From Brevibacillus_H ginsengisoli (GTDB lineage: Bacteria > Bacillota > Bacilli > Brevibacillales > Brevibacillaceae): 64,000 bases of DNA. Every line of letters begins with the position of its first letter. The first letter of the stretch is position 1. Below the pieces are notes generated by a model. It made no database searches and was not told where the DNA came from. It saw only the letters and a program-made list of their open reading frames with translations. Where the stretch lies: NCBI RefSeq assembly GCF_050113715.1, contig NZ_JBNJQR010000003.1:62001-126000 (forward strand). The letters run 5' to 3'. This document shows positions 8,419-17,267 of this stretch, piece after piece. A program made the position numbers and the translations under genes.

Positions 8419-10104
8419 TTATGGATTTGTCAACTGATCTTCTTCAATATTTTCATAGCGGTAGCCTTGCTCAATCAAAAACAGCTGACGTTTGGCGGCA
8501 AATTCCTGTTCCCGCGTATCCCGCGTCACCAGTGTGTAGAAAGTAGCCGTGTTATTGTCTGGCTTCGGTCGTAAAATTCTACCGAGACGCTGTGCCTCTT
8601 CTTGCCTGGAACCATACGTCCCAGAAATTTGGATGGCGACATTGGCGTCAGGCAAATCGATCGCGAAATTGGCGACCTTGGAGACAATCAGGCATTTTAA
8701 CTGTTTGGTTTTGAATTGCTGATACAGCTGCTGGCGTTCTTGTTCCTTTACTTTGCCAGTGATTAAAGGCACCTTCAAATGTTCGGCAACCTTCTCCAGC
8801 TGATCGATATATTGACCGATGATCAGCACCTGATCTTCCCGATGCTGTTGGACAAGCTTAGAGAGAACGTCCAGCTTGCGTGGGTTTTCGGAGGCGATTC
8901 GATATTTTTGCTGGATAGTAGCATGCGCGTAGGCTTCACGCCATTTTGGCTCAAAAGAAAGCCGGACCTCTTTGCACTGCGCTTTGGCAATCCAGTCCTG
9001 CTCCGCCAGCTCTTGCCAAGACATATCATAACGCTTGGGTCCCACTAGTGAGAAGACCTCATCTTCTCGTCCATCCTCACGAATCAGCGTGGCCGTCAAA
9101 CCAAGTCGTCGTTTCGCTTGAATACTGGCTGTCATGCGAAAAACCGGAGCTGGCAGCAGATGAACCTCATCATAGATCAAAAGCCCCCAATCTCGCTCAT
9201 GAAATAGGGCCATATGGGGATAATCTTGATCTTCCTTACGATGGTATGTAAGCATTTGATAAGTGGTAACCGTGATAGGTTTCACGTCTTTTTGTTCGCC
9301 CGTATATTCACCAATTAGCGAGGGGGCAATGTTGGTTTTATCCAGGATCTCGCTGATCCACTGGCGTACGGAAGCCGTATTTGTCGTCAGGATTAATGTA
9401 GCGGTCTGGATTTGGCTCATCGTTCCAATTCCAATGACGGTTTTACCCGCGCCGCAGGGCAAGACCAATACGCCATTTCCGCCGTAAACCGAGCCGCCCG
9501 CGTAAAAGGCTTGTATCGCTTCCTGCTGATAATCGCGAACCTGCAAGTGTCGCCCTCCTGCCGTGGTCTCGCTCAAGGCAATCGAAAGAGGCTCCCCTTC
9601 TGTATAGCCGGCAATATCTTGTACGGGGTAGCCCAGCTTAATCAATTCATGCTTGATCAATCCGCGCGAGTAAGGAGCAATGAGAAACTTCTTGGAGCTA
9701 AGGCGATCCGTGACATAAGGTTGCAAAGAAGGATACTGTAGCACCTCTTCCAAGATGAGCGGATCATCACTGACAAGTTGAAAGGAATCTTCCTCGCGCT
9801 CCAAGCGGATCAGCCCATAACGGCTAAAGGTATCCTGAATTTCTTTGGCCAAAATCGGCGGGATGCCAAATTTGCTATAGCTCTGCAAGGAATCCAGAAT
9901 TTGCTCTGCGCTAAACCCGCTTGCGGCCGCGTTCCATAAGGAGAGCGGAGTGATTCGATAGGTATGGATATACTCGGGGCTTTTGATTAATTCAGCAAAG
10001 CCGGTAATCGCCTGACGAGCTTTTGCAAACAGGGGGTTGTTGACCTCTAAAAGGATCGTGCGATCACTCTGGACAATCAGAGGGAGCTGCAATGGATTAG
10101 ACAC
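8419..10104 (-). CDS. XPB/Rad25-like DNA helicase
   Basis: A superfamily 2 DNA helicase of 561 residues with the bacterial XPB layout. An N-terminal damage-recognition-like region (about 1-190) precedes helicase domain 1, with Walker A LPCGAGKT, DEVH box LLIYDEVHLL and the RED motif in LGLTATLIREDGRED. Helicase domain 2 carries motif VI EEAQRLGRILRP. In archaea and bacteria such proteins unwind DNA for repair and can pair with the nuclease Bax1; no nuclease gene lies next to it. The gene stands alone between the sigma operon and the CNNM leader. The role in repair is known for the family, not shown here. Confidence 0.85.
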   Translation of the reverse strand: MSNPLQLPLIVQSDRTILLEVNNPLFAKARQAITGFAELIKSPEYIHTYRITPLSLWNAAASGFSAEQILDSLQSYSKFGIPPILAKEIQDTFSRYGLIRLEREEDSFQLVSDDPLILEEVLQYPSLQPYVTDRLSSKKFLIAPYSRGLIKHELIKLGYPVQDIAGYTEGEPLSIALSETTAGGRHLQVRDYQQEAIQAFYAGGSVYGGNGVLVLPCGAGKTVIGIGTMSQIQTATLILTTNTASVRQWISEILDKTNIAPSLIGEYTGEQKDVKPITVTTYQMLTYHRKEDQDYPHMALFHERDWGLLIYDEVHLLPAPVFRMTASIQAKRRLGLTATLIREDGREDEVFSLVGPKRYDMSWQELAEQDWIAKAQCKEVRLSFEPKWREAYAHATIQQKYRIASENPRKLDVLSKLVQQHREDQVLIIGQYIDQLEKVAEHLKVPLITGKVKEQERQQLYQQFKTKQLKCLIVSKVANFAIDLPDANVAIQISGTYGSRQEEAQRLGRILRPKPDNNTATFYTLVTRDTREQEFAAKRQLFLIEQGYRYENIEEDQLTNP

Positions 10105-10214
10105 AAAAACGTCACCTCAGACAACTTCTTTGACACAATCGTACCATAATTCGCTACTAAAACCTAAAACGACAAGAAAGGCAGGAAAAGGTGGTGGATC
10201 TGTCCATAAAAGCG

Positions 10215-10243
10215 TTTACATTTTGCCTAACGCTTGATACAAT
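10215..10243 (+). promoter_or_regulatory. Sigma-A-type promoter of the CNNM leader
   Basis: TTTACA (10215-10220), a 17-base spacer and TACAAT (10238-10243). Transcription would begin near 10250, giving a leader of about 330 bases before the gene at 10580. Confidence 0.7.
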
Positions 10244-10249
10244 AAGGCT

Positions 10250-10471
10250 ACGGCGGAGTTAATCCACGCCAATCAAAACAGAAAGGGAGCGAATGTACAT
10301 TACTGGTAGGAACACAACCTGAATTAAATTCTTTGGGGAGTGATGCCTGAACTAAACCTGCCGTCTACATTGGGTCTCATAAGAAAGGAAGCACATCATA
10401 AGTGAATAGTAAGGAAGTACGTTAGCCCTGTCCGGTCTTAATGAAGAGCGTGACAGGGCTATACTATTTTT
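10250..10471 (+). promoter_or_regulatory. Long structured 5' leader with possible leader peptides and an attenuator-like terminator
   Basis: The stretch between promoter and gene holds two tiny reading frames: 9 codons at 10293-10322 with AAAGGGAG 5 bases upstream, and 20 codons at 10343-10405 beginning MPELNLPSTLG. A 10-bp terminator hairpin follows at 10423-10471, still about 110 bases before the gene. The layout suggests regulated readthrough into the metal-exporter gene. I compared it from memory with the M-box, ydaO, yybP-ykoY and T-box patterns and found no match. Confidence 0.45.
10423..10471 (+). terminator. Terminator hairpin inside the CNNM leader
   Basis: TAGCCCTGTC (10423-10432) pairs with GACAGGGCTA (10452-10461) and is followed by a T-rich tail. 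It lies upstream of the gene, so it may act as an attenuator. Confidence 0.65.
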
Positions 10472-10579
10472 GAAGACACGATGATTTCAGACAAACCATC
10501 AGAGGAATGGTTTTTTTTTGATAGGTGGGAAACAATAGCTTAAAAAGCGTCGGGAAAAATGCGAAAGGAGGGAGAATGG

Positions 10580-11914
10580 GTGTACCTTGAGTCGCTATCG
10601 GATATCCTTTTTAAGCTATTCTTGGTTCTTCTGCTCGTATTTTTGAACGGTTTTTTCGTTGCGACCGAGTTTGCTGTCGTCAAGGTGAGGGAGTCCCGCA
10701 TCACTCAGCTTATCGCAGAAGGGAACAAAGGGGCGCGTGATGTTGAACAATTAATTCATCATCTGGATGCTTATTTATCAGCCTGCCAGCTAGGGATCAC
10801 GTTGGCTTCGCTTGGACTGGGGTGGTTAGGTGAACCAGCTGTGGCTCGTTTGCTTCAACCGATATTTGACTTTTTTCGTCTGGGAGAGTCTTGGTCTCAA
10901 TCCATATCCTTTATCCTTGGTTTCTCTATTATTACCTTCTTACATATCGTACTAGGGGAGCTTGCCCCCAAATCATTGGCGATTCAACGATCTGAAGCGA
11001 TCGCTCTTCGAGTAGCCAAACCGATTTCGATGTTTTATAAAGTGATGTATCCGTTCATTATCTTTTTGAACTGGGCGGCAGCCAAATTTCTCGATCTACT
11101 GGGACTCGCTCCAGTTTCAGAACACCAGGCGGCTCATACGGAGGAAGAAATTCGAATTCTGGTTAACGAGAGTCACAAAAGCGGGTTGATTGATCAGACG
11201 GAGTTAATGCTGGTGGATAATATTTTTGATTTCTCCGAGACAATGGCAAGAGAAATCATGGTTCCTCGAACCGACATGATTGTATTGAATTTGCGCGATT
11301 CATTTGAGGAAAACGTTGAGATTGTCCGCAACGGGCGATATACCCGCTATCCGATCGTGGATGGAGACAAGGATCATGTGATTGGAAGTCTGCACATTAA
11401 GGACCTGCTTTCCTACAATTGGAGCGATAAGGAACAGTCCTTGGAACCGATGATCCGTTCCATTCTAACCGTACCGGAGACAATCTCCATTAGTCGTTTG
11501 CTCGGTATGCTGCAAAAGCAGCATCATCAACTGGCGATTCTGATCGATGAGTATGGTGGGACGGCTGGACTTGTCACAGTAGAAGATATTCTGGAGGAAA
11601 TTGTCGGAGAAATCCAGGATGAGTTTGATGACGAACGCCCGGAAATGGAGAAAAAAGACGACATCTATTCATTCGATGGCCGCATGTTGTTGGAGGAAGT
11701 GAACGAATACCTGAGTCTGTCGTTGGATGACAGCGAAGTGGATACGATCGCGGGATGGATCTACATGCAGATCGATCATCCCCCCAAGGTGGGCGATACC
11801 GTACGAGAGGGAGGGTATGAGTTTAAGGTGAGTGAGGTGGACCACTACCGAATTCACCGCATCACGGTCAAAAAACAGCCGCAGCAGCCACAAGCAGCTC
11901 CAAGTCCAACGTAA
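10580..11914 (+). CDS. CNNM/CorC (HlyC) family transporter with CBS pair
   Basis: A membrane protein of 444 residues. The N-terminal CNNM domain has about four hydrophobic segments (FLNGFFVATEFAVVKVRES opens it; SACQLGITLASLGLGWLGEP follows). Two CBS motifs (about 210-330) come next, then a C-terminal CorC/HlyC domain. Firmicute relatives (MpfA/YhdP) export Mg2+ or related metals. GTG 10580 is chosen because AAAGGAGGG sits 7 bases before it; the frame opens at an ATG at 10559 that itself precedes that ribosome site. A long leader with an attenuator-like hairpin precedes it. A paralogue lies at 27.9 kb. Confidence 0.85.
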   Translation: MYLESLSDILFKLFLVLLLVFLNGFFVATEFAVVKVRESRITQLIAEGNKGARDVEQLIHHLDAYLSACQLGITLASLGLGWLGEPAVARLLQPIFDFFRLGESWSQSISFILGFSIITFLHIVLGELAPKSLAIQRSEAIALRVAKPISMFYKVMYPFIIFLNWAAAKFLDLLGLAPVSEHQAAHTEEEIRILVNESHKSGLIDQTELMLVDNIFDFSETMAREIMVPRTDMIVLNLRDSFEENVEIVRNGRYTRYPIVDGDKDHVIGSLHIKDLLSYNWSDKEQSLEPMIRSILTVPETISISRLLGMLQKQHHQLAILIDEYGGTAGLVTVEDILEEIVGEIQDEFDDERPEMEKKDDIYSFDGRMLLEEVNEYLSLSLDDSEVDTIAGWIYMQIDHPPKVGDTVREGGYEFKVSEVDHYRIHRITVKKQPQQPQAAPSPT

Positions 11915-11953
11915 CCCTCATTTCTGGCAAAAGGAAATGGGGGTTGTTCTATT
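11913..11953 (+). terminator. Intrinsic terminator
   Basis: AACCCTCATTTC pairs with GAAATGGGGGTT, followed by a T-rich tail, closing the CNNM gene. Confidence 0.7.
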
Positions 11954-12025
11954 CTAAAATAGGAATGTTCAATTGCTTTATAATTAGAAAGTAATTGAAC
12001 ATTCCTTCCTTTCGCGTAAGCCCAC

Positions 12026-12226
12026 TTAAGAAAAGACTTCGTCCGCTTGAGCTCATTTTAAGCGAAAACCAAGCACAAAGAACGTAGGAAGGAAAAAGAG
12101 TCGGCATTCTTTACATCAATGAGAAACGAAGTGATTTTCTTGTCGACTCCCTTCTGAAGTGAATGGAGCGGACAGTTGATGCGACTAGTGAGCTTAAACA
12201 GAGGATAAAGCGACGAAGTTTTTTCT
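12026..12226. repeat. Dispersed palindromic intergenic element, copy A (about 200 bp)
   Basis: The ends are inverted repeats: AAAAGACTTCGTC near 12031 and GACGAAGTTTTTTCT near 12212. The inside shares ordered blocks with copy B at 18039-18236: CGTAGGA, GAGTCG-CA, CGAAG-G, CGAC, CCCTT and GCGGACAGT. The element lies wholly between genes and holds no convincing reading frame. It could be a MITE-like or a structured-RNA repeat. Confidence 0.6.
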
Positions 12227-12321
12227 AGTTCACAAAATTGACACAAATTGTTGTGGAACCGCTTTCTTCCCTTTACGTATAATAGTGTAATAATCTATCC
12301 ACCCGTGAAAGGAGATAAACC

Positions 12322-12744
12322 GTGCCTATCAGCGAAAAGGACAAGCACATTTACTTTACTTCCATTCGACTAATGATATGTGTCGGCCATTCGGATGGAT
12401 ACATGAGTCAAAAAGAGATTAACCGAATTTATCAAATGGTTGAACAGGAGCATTTTACATTACGAGAGCGACAAATTCTCATGAATGATATAGATGAGCC
12501 GAAACAGCCCGAAGCCGTTGTGGCGGATTTGGCTCTCCTGAGCAAGCTGGAAAAACTGACACTCTTAAGACAACTGTATCATGTGGCGATAGCGGACCGG
12601 AAGCTTTCGGAATCCGAAAAAAACCAAATACGCCGAATTGCCGATCTTTTGAAAATTGATCGAATGAAGCAGCAACAGGTTGAAGAATGGATCATTGAAG
12701 GAATCCGCTGGCGAGAAAAGTGGAAACAAATTGTGGAGGAATAG
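12322..12744 (+). CDS. TerB-like domain protein
   Basis: A small all-helical soluble protein of 140 residues. Two similar halves each carry an acidic turn, VGHSDGYMSQKEINRI and VAIADRKLSESEKNQIRRI, the pattern of the TerB/DjlA-N-like fold. The GTG start is backed by GAAAGGAGA at a good distance. The family is tied to tellurite/stress modules and metal-dependent signalling, but nothing nearby fixes a role here. The subtilase gene follows after about 70 bases and may be co-transcribed. Confidence 0.6.
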   Translation: MPISEKDKHIYFTSIRLMICVGHSDGYMSQKEINRIYQMVEQEHFTLRERQILMNDIDEPKQPEAVVADLALLSKLEKLTLLRQLYHVAIADRKLSESEKNQIRRIADLLKIDRMKQQQVEEWIIEGIRWREKWKQIVEE

Positions 12745-12816
12745 GCTTCTGTCCAACCCATTTGAGCACGTCAAACATACCATGTGTACAGAGAATTCCT
12801 CTCTGGGGGTATATAC

Positions 12817-13851
12817 GTGCATAAAATTCTTACTTTTCAGCAGTCTAAAGGTTTCCATCAATGTGTAGAATGTCTGCAAAAAGAAGAAAAACTGAAATCT
12901 ATTGTGAAGAATTTGTCTCATATTCGTTCGGTTGTTGTTGCCGAATCGGATCTTGAAACCCTATCAAAGCTTCTTGGCAAATCAAAGTATCAGGTATCCA
13001 ATGAAGTGAAGGTACGGCTTCACTTTACCGACGAAATTCCGTGGGGCGTAGCAGAAGTAGGTGCAGAGAAGTTCTGGACAAAAACCAGAGGGCACGGTGT
13101 GAAGGTTGCCGTTCTGGATACTGGGATTCTCAGTACGCACCCTGACTTGAGGGGTCGAGTGAAGCAACGTGTGAATTTTGTAAGCGGAAGCGGTAGTGCC
13201 ATGGATGGTCATGGGACTCACATTGCAGGCACCATCGCCGCGATCGTGAATAACCGTGGGATTGTTGGCATCGCACCAGAGGTTGATTTATATGATGTCA
13301 GGGCATTCGGGCCGGATGGTACGGCGAATATCAGTGACATTATTCAAGGGATCAACTGGGCCATTGAAAACAAGATGGACGTTATCAACATGAGCTTTGG
13401 CTCTGAGGTAGACAATTTCGCGTTAAGGAACGCCATTCGCCAAGCGCAAAAAGCAGGGATTACCATGGTGGCATCGGCAGGGAACAACGGCAAAGCCTTA
13501 GAGTACCCAGCCGCCTACAAGGGAGTTGTCTCTGTTGGCGCCATTGATCAGAGTGGCAAGCTGGCTGATTTCAGTTCTCGAGGAAAGGGCCTGAGTACTG
13601 TAGCGCCAGGGGTCAAAATCAAATCCACATGGTTAAATAACGGCTACCTTGAACTGGATGGAACATCGATGGCGGCTGCCCATATTTCCGGAGTGCACGC
13701 GCTTCGATTAGCTGAGAAAAGAGCAGCCATGCAAGCCAAAAAATCGGCCAAAACCAAAAATTCTTCTGAAGCCAACAAATCGTCTGAAACCACCAAACCA
13801 GCTAAAGCCACCAAATCAGCTAAAACCAACAAATCAACCAAAGCCAATTAA
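12817..13851 (+). CDS. Subtilisin-family (S8) serine protease without signal peptide
   Basis: A 344-residue subtilase. The catalytic triad is visible: Asp in VAVLDTGIL, His in DGHGTHIAG and Ser in DGTSMAAAH; the oxyanion Asn lies in ASAGNNG. An N-terminal region of about 75 residues resembles an I9-type propeptide (IRSVVVAESDLETL). No secretion signal is seen, so it may act inside the cell, like ISP-type proteases, or leave by another route. The last 40 residues are a Lys/Ser/Ala/Thr-rich repeat-like tail. GTG 12817 has GGGGG 8 bases upstream; the frame is open to a GTG at 12784. Confidence 0.85.
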   Translation: MHKILTFQQSKGFHQCVECLQKEEKLKSIVKNLSHIRSVVVAESDLETLSKLLGKSKYQVSNEVKVRLHFTDEIPWGVAEVGAEKFWTKTRGHGVKVAVLDTGILSTHPDLRGRVKQRVNFVSGSGSAMDGHGTHIAGTIAAIVNNRGIVGIAPEVDLYDVRAFGPDGTANISDIIQGINWAIENKMDVINMSFGSEVDNFALRNAIRQAQKAGITMVASAGNNGKALEYPAAYKGVVSVGAIDQSGKLADFSSRGKGLSTVAPGVKIKSTWLNNGYLELDGTSMAAAHISGVHALRLAEKRAAMQAKKSAKTKNSSEANKSSETTKPAKATKSAKTNKSTKAN

Positions 13852-13862
13852 ATAAGTCCAAC

Positions 13863-13914
13863 CAACCCTCCGCTTTGAACGCATTGTTCGAAGTGAGAGG
13901 GTTGTAGTATTTTC
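13863..13914 (+). terminator. Intrinsic terminator
   Basis: CAACCCTC and GAGGGTTG form the outer stem around an inner TTGAAC/GTTCGAA-type hairpin, followed by a T-rich tail. It ends the subtilase gene. Confidence 0.65.
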
Positions 13915-13969
13915 TTATGCTTTTTTCATTTGCTACAATAGAGGGAATCAGAAAAGGAGGAATCTCAAT

Positions 13970-14767
13970 ATGCTGCGGATTTTGGTAACAAACGATGATG
14001 GAATAGACGCATTGGGGATCCACCGCTTGGTCGAAGCGCTACTCGTTTTTCCAGACGTTCAAATTACAGTAGTTGCTCCTTCCCGTGAGCAAAGCGGGGT
14101 AGGGCACGGAATAACCTATCGGGAGGCGTTAGCGCCCGCGAAGCACGAGTTTCATCAGCTGCCAGTAGAAGCATGGAAGGTGAATGGAACACCCGCAGAT
14201 TGCGTCAAAGCAGCGTACCATCTCCTTTTACAGGAAGGCAAAAAGCCGGATATCGTCTTCTCCGGCATCAATGTCGGGAATAACTTGGGACGAGATGTCT
14301 ATTACTCTGGTACATGCAGTGCCGCGAGAGAAGCGGTGATCTTAGGCATTCCAGCGGTTGCCCTCTCTTACGATAACTTTTTTCATAGCGATAATTATGG
14401 TGAAGTGGTGGAGATTGTCCGACCGATCTTACGTCAATTTCTGGACAAAGCCAAGGCGAAGGAATTCCCGCAAGAGGTATTCTGGAACGTAAACATCCCT
14501 CATCTTCCGCAAACTGAAGTAAAAGGTGTTGTTCCTGCCGTTTTATCTCTTTATCACTACGAGGATAAATACCACATGGAGCATGAAGGGTATTGGCTTC
14601 GCCGCGAATATCACGAGGTGAATGAGCACCCAGCGGATGAAGATTATCGTTTGTTGACGGACGGGTACATAACAGTCACACCGGTTCATATTGATTCTAC
14701 CGATCGCACTTTGCTCGATGAGATCAAGACATGGTCTGTCAGTCAACACTGGAAGAAAGGGGAATAG
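13970..14767 (+). CDS. surE: 5'-nucleotidase SurE
   Basis: A SurE-family metal-dependent nucleotide phosphatase of 265 residues, close to the family norm. The N terminus MLRILVTNDDGIDALGI holds the paired metal-binding Asp residues; APSREQSGVGHGIT and FSGINVGNNLGRDVYYSGT complete the active site. AAAAGGAGG precedes the ATG. The family removes phosphate from nucleoside monophosphates and possibly short polyphosphate in the cytoplasm. The next gene starts 3 bases after its stop, indicating an operon. Confidence 0.93.
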   Translation: MLRILVTNDDGIDALGIHRLVEALLVFPDVQITVVAPSREQSGVGHGITYREALAPAKHEFHQLPVEAWKVNGTPADCVKAAYHLLLQEGKKPDIVFSGINVGNNLGRDVYYSGTCSAAREAVILGIPAVALSYDNFFHSDNYGEVVEIVRPILRQFLDKAKAKEFPQEVFWNVNIPHLPQTEVKGVVPAVLSLYHYEDKYHMEHEGYWLRREYHEVNEHPADEDYRLLTDGYITVTPVHIDSTDRTLLDEIKTWSVSQHWKKGE

Positions 14768-14769
14768 TC

Positions 14770-15852
14770 ATGGCAAGTCACGACCTGTTTCGTCCGTTGA
14801 TTTCACTTCGGCCGGACCTCCATTCTCCATCTCATGAGACAATTTCCCAAGCGCTCCCGACTGAAGAGTTCGCTGATTTATACACGAATATTCGCGATGA
14901 GGGCCTGACCCATTTTCCACGGATTGATTCCCGCGGAAATGTCGAGCTGTACCTTGTATTCGAAAGCATTGACGACTTTAGTTCCGCCACACACGGAGAG
15001 GTTTATCTGGAGTTTAAAAGCTATCAGGATAAATTGCTGGCCATCATCTGGACGTTGGATGATCCACTGAATCCATTAGGTTTTCCCATGAGCTTTAACA
15101 TTCAGGAGAAGCAGGACCGATACATGGCGCTTCGTCTTCTCGATCAGCCACAAACATGGGTTCATTATGTGGCTTTTGTTGATCAAGAGATCCTGCACAT
15201 TTACTCCGAAGCTATCTCTTTTCCCACGGAGGAAAAGTCACGCGTCGAATCACTTGTCCACGACCTATATGAAGAGAAAGCTGACACAGATGAAGAGGCT
15301 TCACGAAAGCGACATGAAGAGATGGAAATTAAAGAGCTTCCGACCGAAACGATTACGGCGCATACCTTACCGGAGGAATCGCTACTTGAGAGCGGGACGG
15401 CTTACGTGTTCGATTATCAGCGTTTGATCGCCGCACATGGCCCACAAGAGGCACAGGTAGTCCTCATGCAGGCCGTACATCAGGCGCTCCTCATCATGCG
15501 TCGCCATTATCGGAGTGAAGTGAGGGAGACCACGTTTACAGTCTGGGCGGCTGAGAGGGGACCGTTACTTTACTTGTTCGTGACGCCTAGTCTTGAGCAT
15601 CTTTTTGAGGTAGTTCACTATAGCGAAGAGGAAGCGAATCCATTCTCCAAGACGCTTCTGGCCATTCCTCAGTTTGTCGAGACGATGGAGGGCGCCCCGC
15701 TAGCGTTGGGAGCTTATCCGATCATGCGATATGTGCAAGGCAAGTGGATGCACGTGGAACTGGATGAAGCATTCCAGACGACTCTTCACGAGTTGTTTGC
15801 CCAGCATTATTCCGGCGAAGACAATCCATTTGAGATGAATTTTCTTACATAA
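14770..15852 (+). CDS. Hypothetical protein, co-transcribed with surE
   Basis: A 360-residue soluble, acidic protein that I do not recognise. It has no signal peptide or membrane helix. An N-terminal part of about 170 residues is separated from a C-terminal part by a Glu/Lys-rich charged stretch (about 160-205). The start at ATG 14770 is supported by AAAGGGGAA upstream and lies 3 bases after the surE stop, so a shared transcript is likely. No catalytic motif is evident. Confidence 0.65.
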   Translation: MASHDLFRPLISLRPDLHSPSHETISQALPTEEFADLYTNIRDEGLTHFPRIDSRGNVELYLVFESIDDFSSATHGEVYLEFKSYQDKLLAIIWTLDDPLNPLGFPMSFNIQEKQDRYMALRLLDQPQTWVHYVAFVDQEILHIYSEAISFPTEEKSRVESLVHDLYEEKADTDEEASRKRHEEMEIKELPTETITAHTLPEESLLESGTAYVFDYQRLIAAHGPQEAQVVLMQAVHQALLIMRRHYRSEVRETTFTVWAAERGPLLYLFVTPSLEHLFEVVHYSEEEANPFSKTLLAIPQFVETMEGAPLALGAYPIMRYVQGKWMHVELDEAFQTTLHELFAQHYSGEDNPFEMNFLT

Positions 15853-15962
15853 TTTATCTATGGCGAAAATATGGTAAAAGTAGTCAATTTTCAACAAAGG
15901 AAATGACAATAAGGAAAAGCGAATAGGAAAGAACAGGAAAATAAACGACGAGGTGAGTGAAT

Positions 15963-16451
15963 ATGTACGCTGTTCAACCCTATTTGTTCCAAACCGTATC
16001 TAGCCATTCTCGTAAATTCCAAAACGAAGTGGAACAACTGGCCCGCCAATACTCACTAAAGATCGATGGGGGATTCCCTGCTTTGGAATTACAGGTGTCA
16101 CCAAAATTCCAAGCATTGCTGGAGTATACCTTGTGGTGCGAAAGCGGAATGATTGCCATCAAAGGTAAACTTCAATTTAACGAAAGCCACTCCGAGCTGT
16201 TAGAACCAGTCCCTGTCTCCATACGCTTCTCCATCTCCACGAATCAGGATACGGACGGTGAATACATCAAGCGACGCGTAGAAGAGTTTTGTGGTCGTGA
16301 TGTGGAGCTTCAATGGTATATGGAACCACTTAGGCACAATGGGCACATCGAGTTATCCTTGCAATTTCTCTACATCCCTTCATCCGGAACGCTATTGGAA
16401 TATACCCGCTATATTCTGGGAATTCTAACGGGGCGGGTTGTGGCGGCTTAA
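15963..16451 (+). CDS. Hypothetical protein
   Basis: A 162-residue soluble protein without a recognised family. ATG 15963 is chosen because GAGGTGA lies 6 bases upstream; a GTG at 15957 overlaps that site. It follows the surE operon by about 110 bases and ends just before a terminator. Nothing in the neighbours suggests its role. Confidence 0.6.
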   Translation: MYAVQPYLFQTVSSHSRKFQNEVEQLARQYSLKIDGGFPALELQVSPKFQALLEYTLWCESGMIAIKGKLQFNESHSELLEPVPVSIRFSISTNQDTDGEYIKRRVEEFCGRDVELQWYMEPLRHNGHIELSLQFLYIPSSGTLLEYTRYILGILTGRVVAA

Positions 16452-16484
16452 ACAAAGCCGAAAAGACATGTATTCAACATCGAG

Positions 16485-16510
16485 AAGCTCTCCCGCGGGA
16501 GGGCTTTTTT
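16485..16510 (+). terminator. Intrinsic terminator
   Basis: AAGCTCTCCC pairs with GGGAGGGCTT around a very short loop and runs into T6. Confidence 0.75.
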
Positions 16511-16537
16511 AATGGATAGTACATAGGGAGGGTATTC

Positions 16538-17116
16538 ATGCGACTGTTTGTAGCATTTGATGTTCCAGATGAAGCGGTAGCGTATATTCAAGAGGCTCAA
16601 CAAAAAGTAAAGCAATTCGTCAAAGCGGATAGGTGGCAGCCGATTCACAATCTTCATCTAACCTTGCATTTTTTGGGGGAGGTAAACGATGACCTGGTTC
16701 CTCTGATTTGTGAGGATATGAAGATTGTTTCCTCGATCATCCAACCCTTTACTCTGGTGCTTGGCCAATTTGGAGCGTTCCCGTCACCAGAACGTCCGCG
16801 AGTCCTTTGGTTAGGGTTGGAGGGAAACCTCAAGTCTCTCACCCAAACCCATGAGCTTCTGGGCAAACGATTCGATCTGCGGCAAGGTCTGGAATACGAC
16901 ACACGTTCATACAAGCCGCATATTACCCTAGCGAGAGGTCCACATACGAAGAACGGTGCTCTTCCGTTAGAGGAATGGAATCGGGAAATCCTCACCGAGC
17001 TGCCTCCTCGCTGGCAAGTAAACCGGATTAACCTTTATCGATCGGAATTGAAGGCGACAGGAGCAGTCCACACGATCATTCACAGCGCTGAACTGGCTCA
17101 TAACGTTTTGGCGTAA
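16538..17116 (+). CDS. thpR: RNA 2',3'-cyclic phosphodiesterase ThpR (2H family)
   Basis: A 192-residue 2H phosphoesterase. Both catalytic HxTx motifs are intact: NLHLTLHFLG (about residues 40-49) and KPHITLARG (about 128-136). The start MRLFVAFDVP is typical of LigT/ThpR, and GGGAGG lies upstream. The family opens 2',3'-cyclic phosphates in RNA ends and was first described as a 2'-5' RNA ligase. It is a single-gene unit. Confidence 0.9.
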   Translation: MRLFVAFDVPDEAVAYIQEAQQKVKQFVKADRWQPIHNLHLTLHFLGEVNDDLVPLICEDMKIVSSIIQPFTLVLGQFGAFPSPERPRVLWLGLEGNLKSLTQTHELLGKRFDLRQGLEYDTRSYKPHITLARGPHTKNGALPLEEWNREILTELPPRWQVNRINLYRSELKATGAVHTIIHSAELAHNVLA

Positions 17117-17267
17117 ACTTTGGAAATGGGATTGACAAAAAATAGTGTAGTACAACGTCAAATTTTTGATTGACTTGAATAAACTGGTTAAGAAAGAGGC
17201 GTTTGCGAAGCGGATGCCGGGGGGTATTAGTGATAGACGTCACTTTGTAAGAAAGCGGTGGGAACCC

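Noticed and set aside
10250..10471. M-box (Mg2+) or ydaO (c-di-AMP) riboswitch before the CNNM gene
   Set aside because: The conserved cores of both classes, as I know them, are not present; only a terminator and mini-ORFs can be supported.
12058..12246. Minus-strand open frame of 62 codons inside repeat copy A
   Set aside because: It lies within the palindromic element, is not shared with copy B and lacks a ribosome site.
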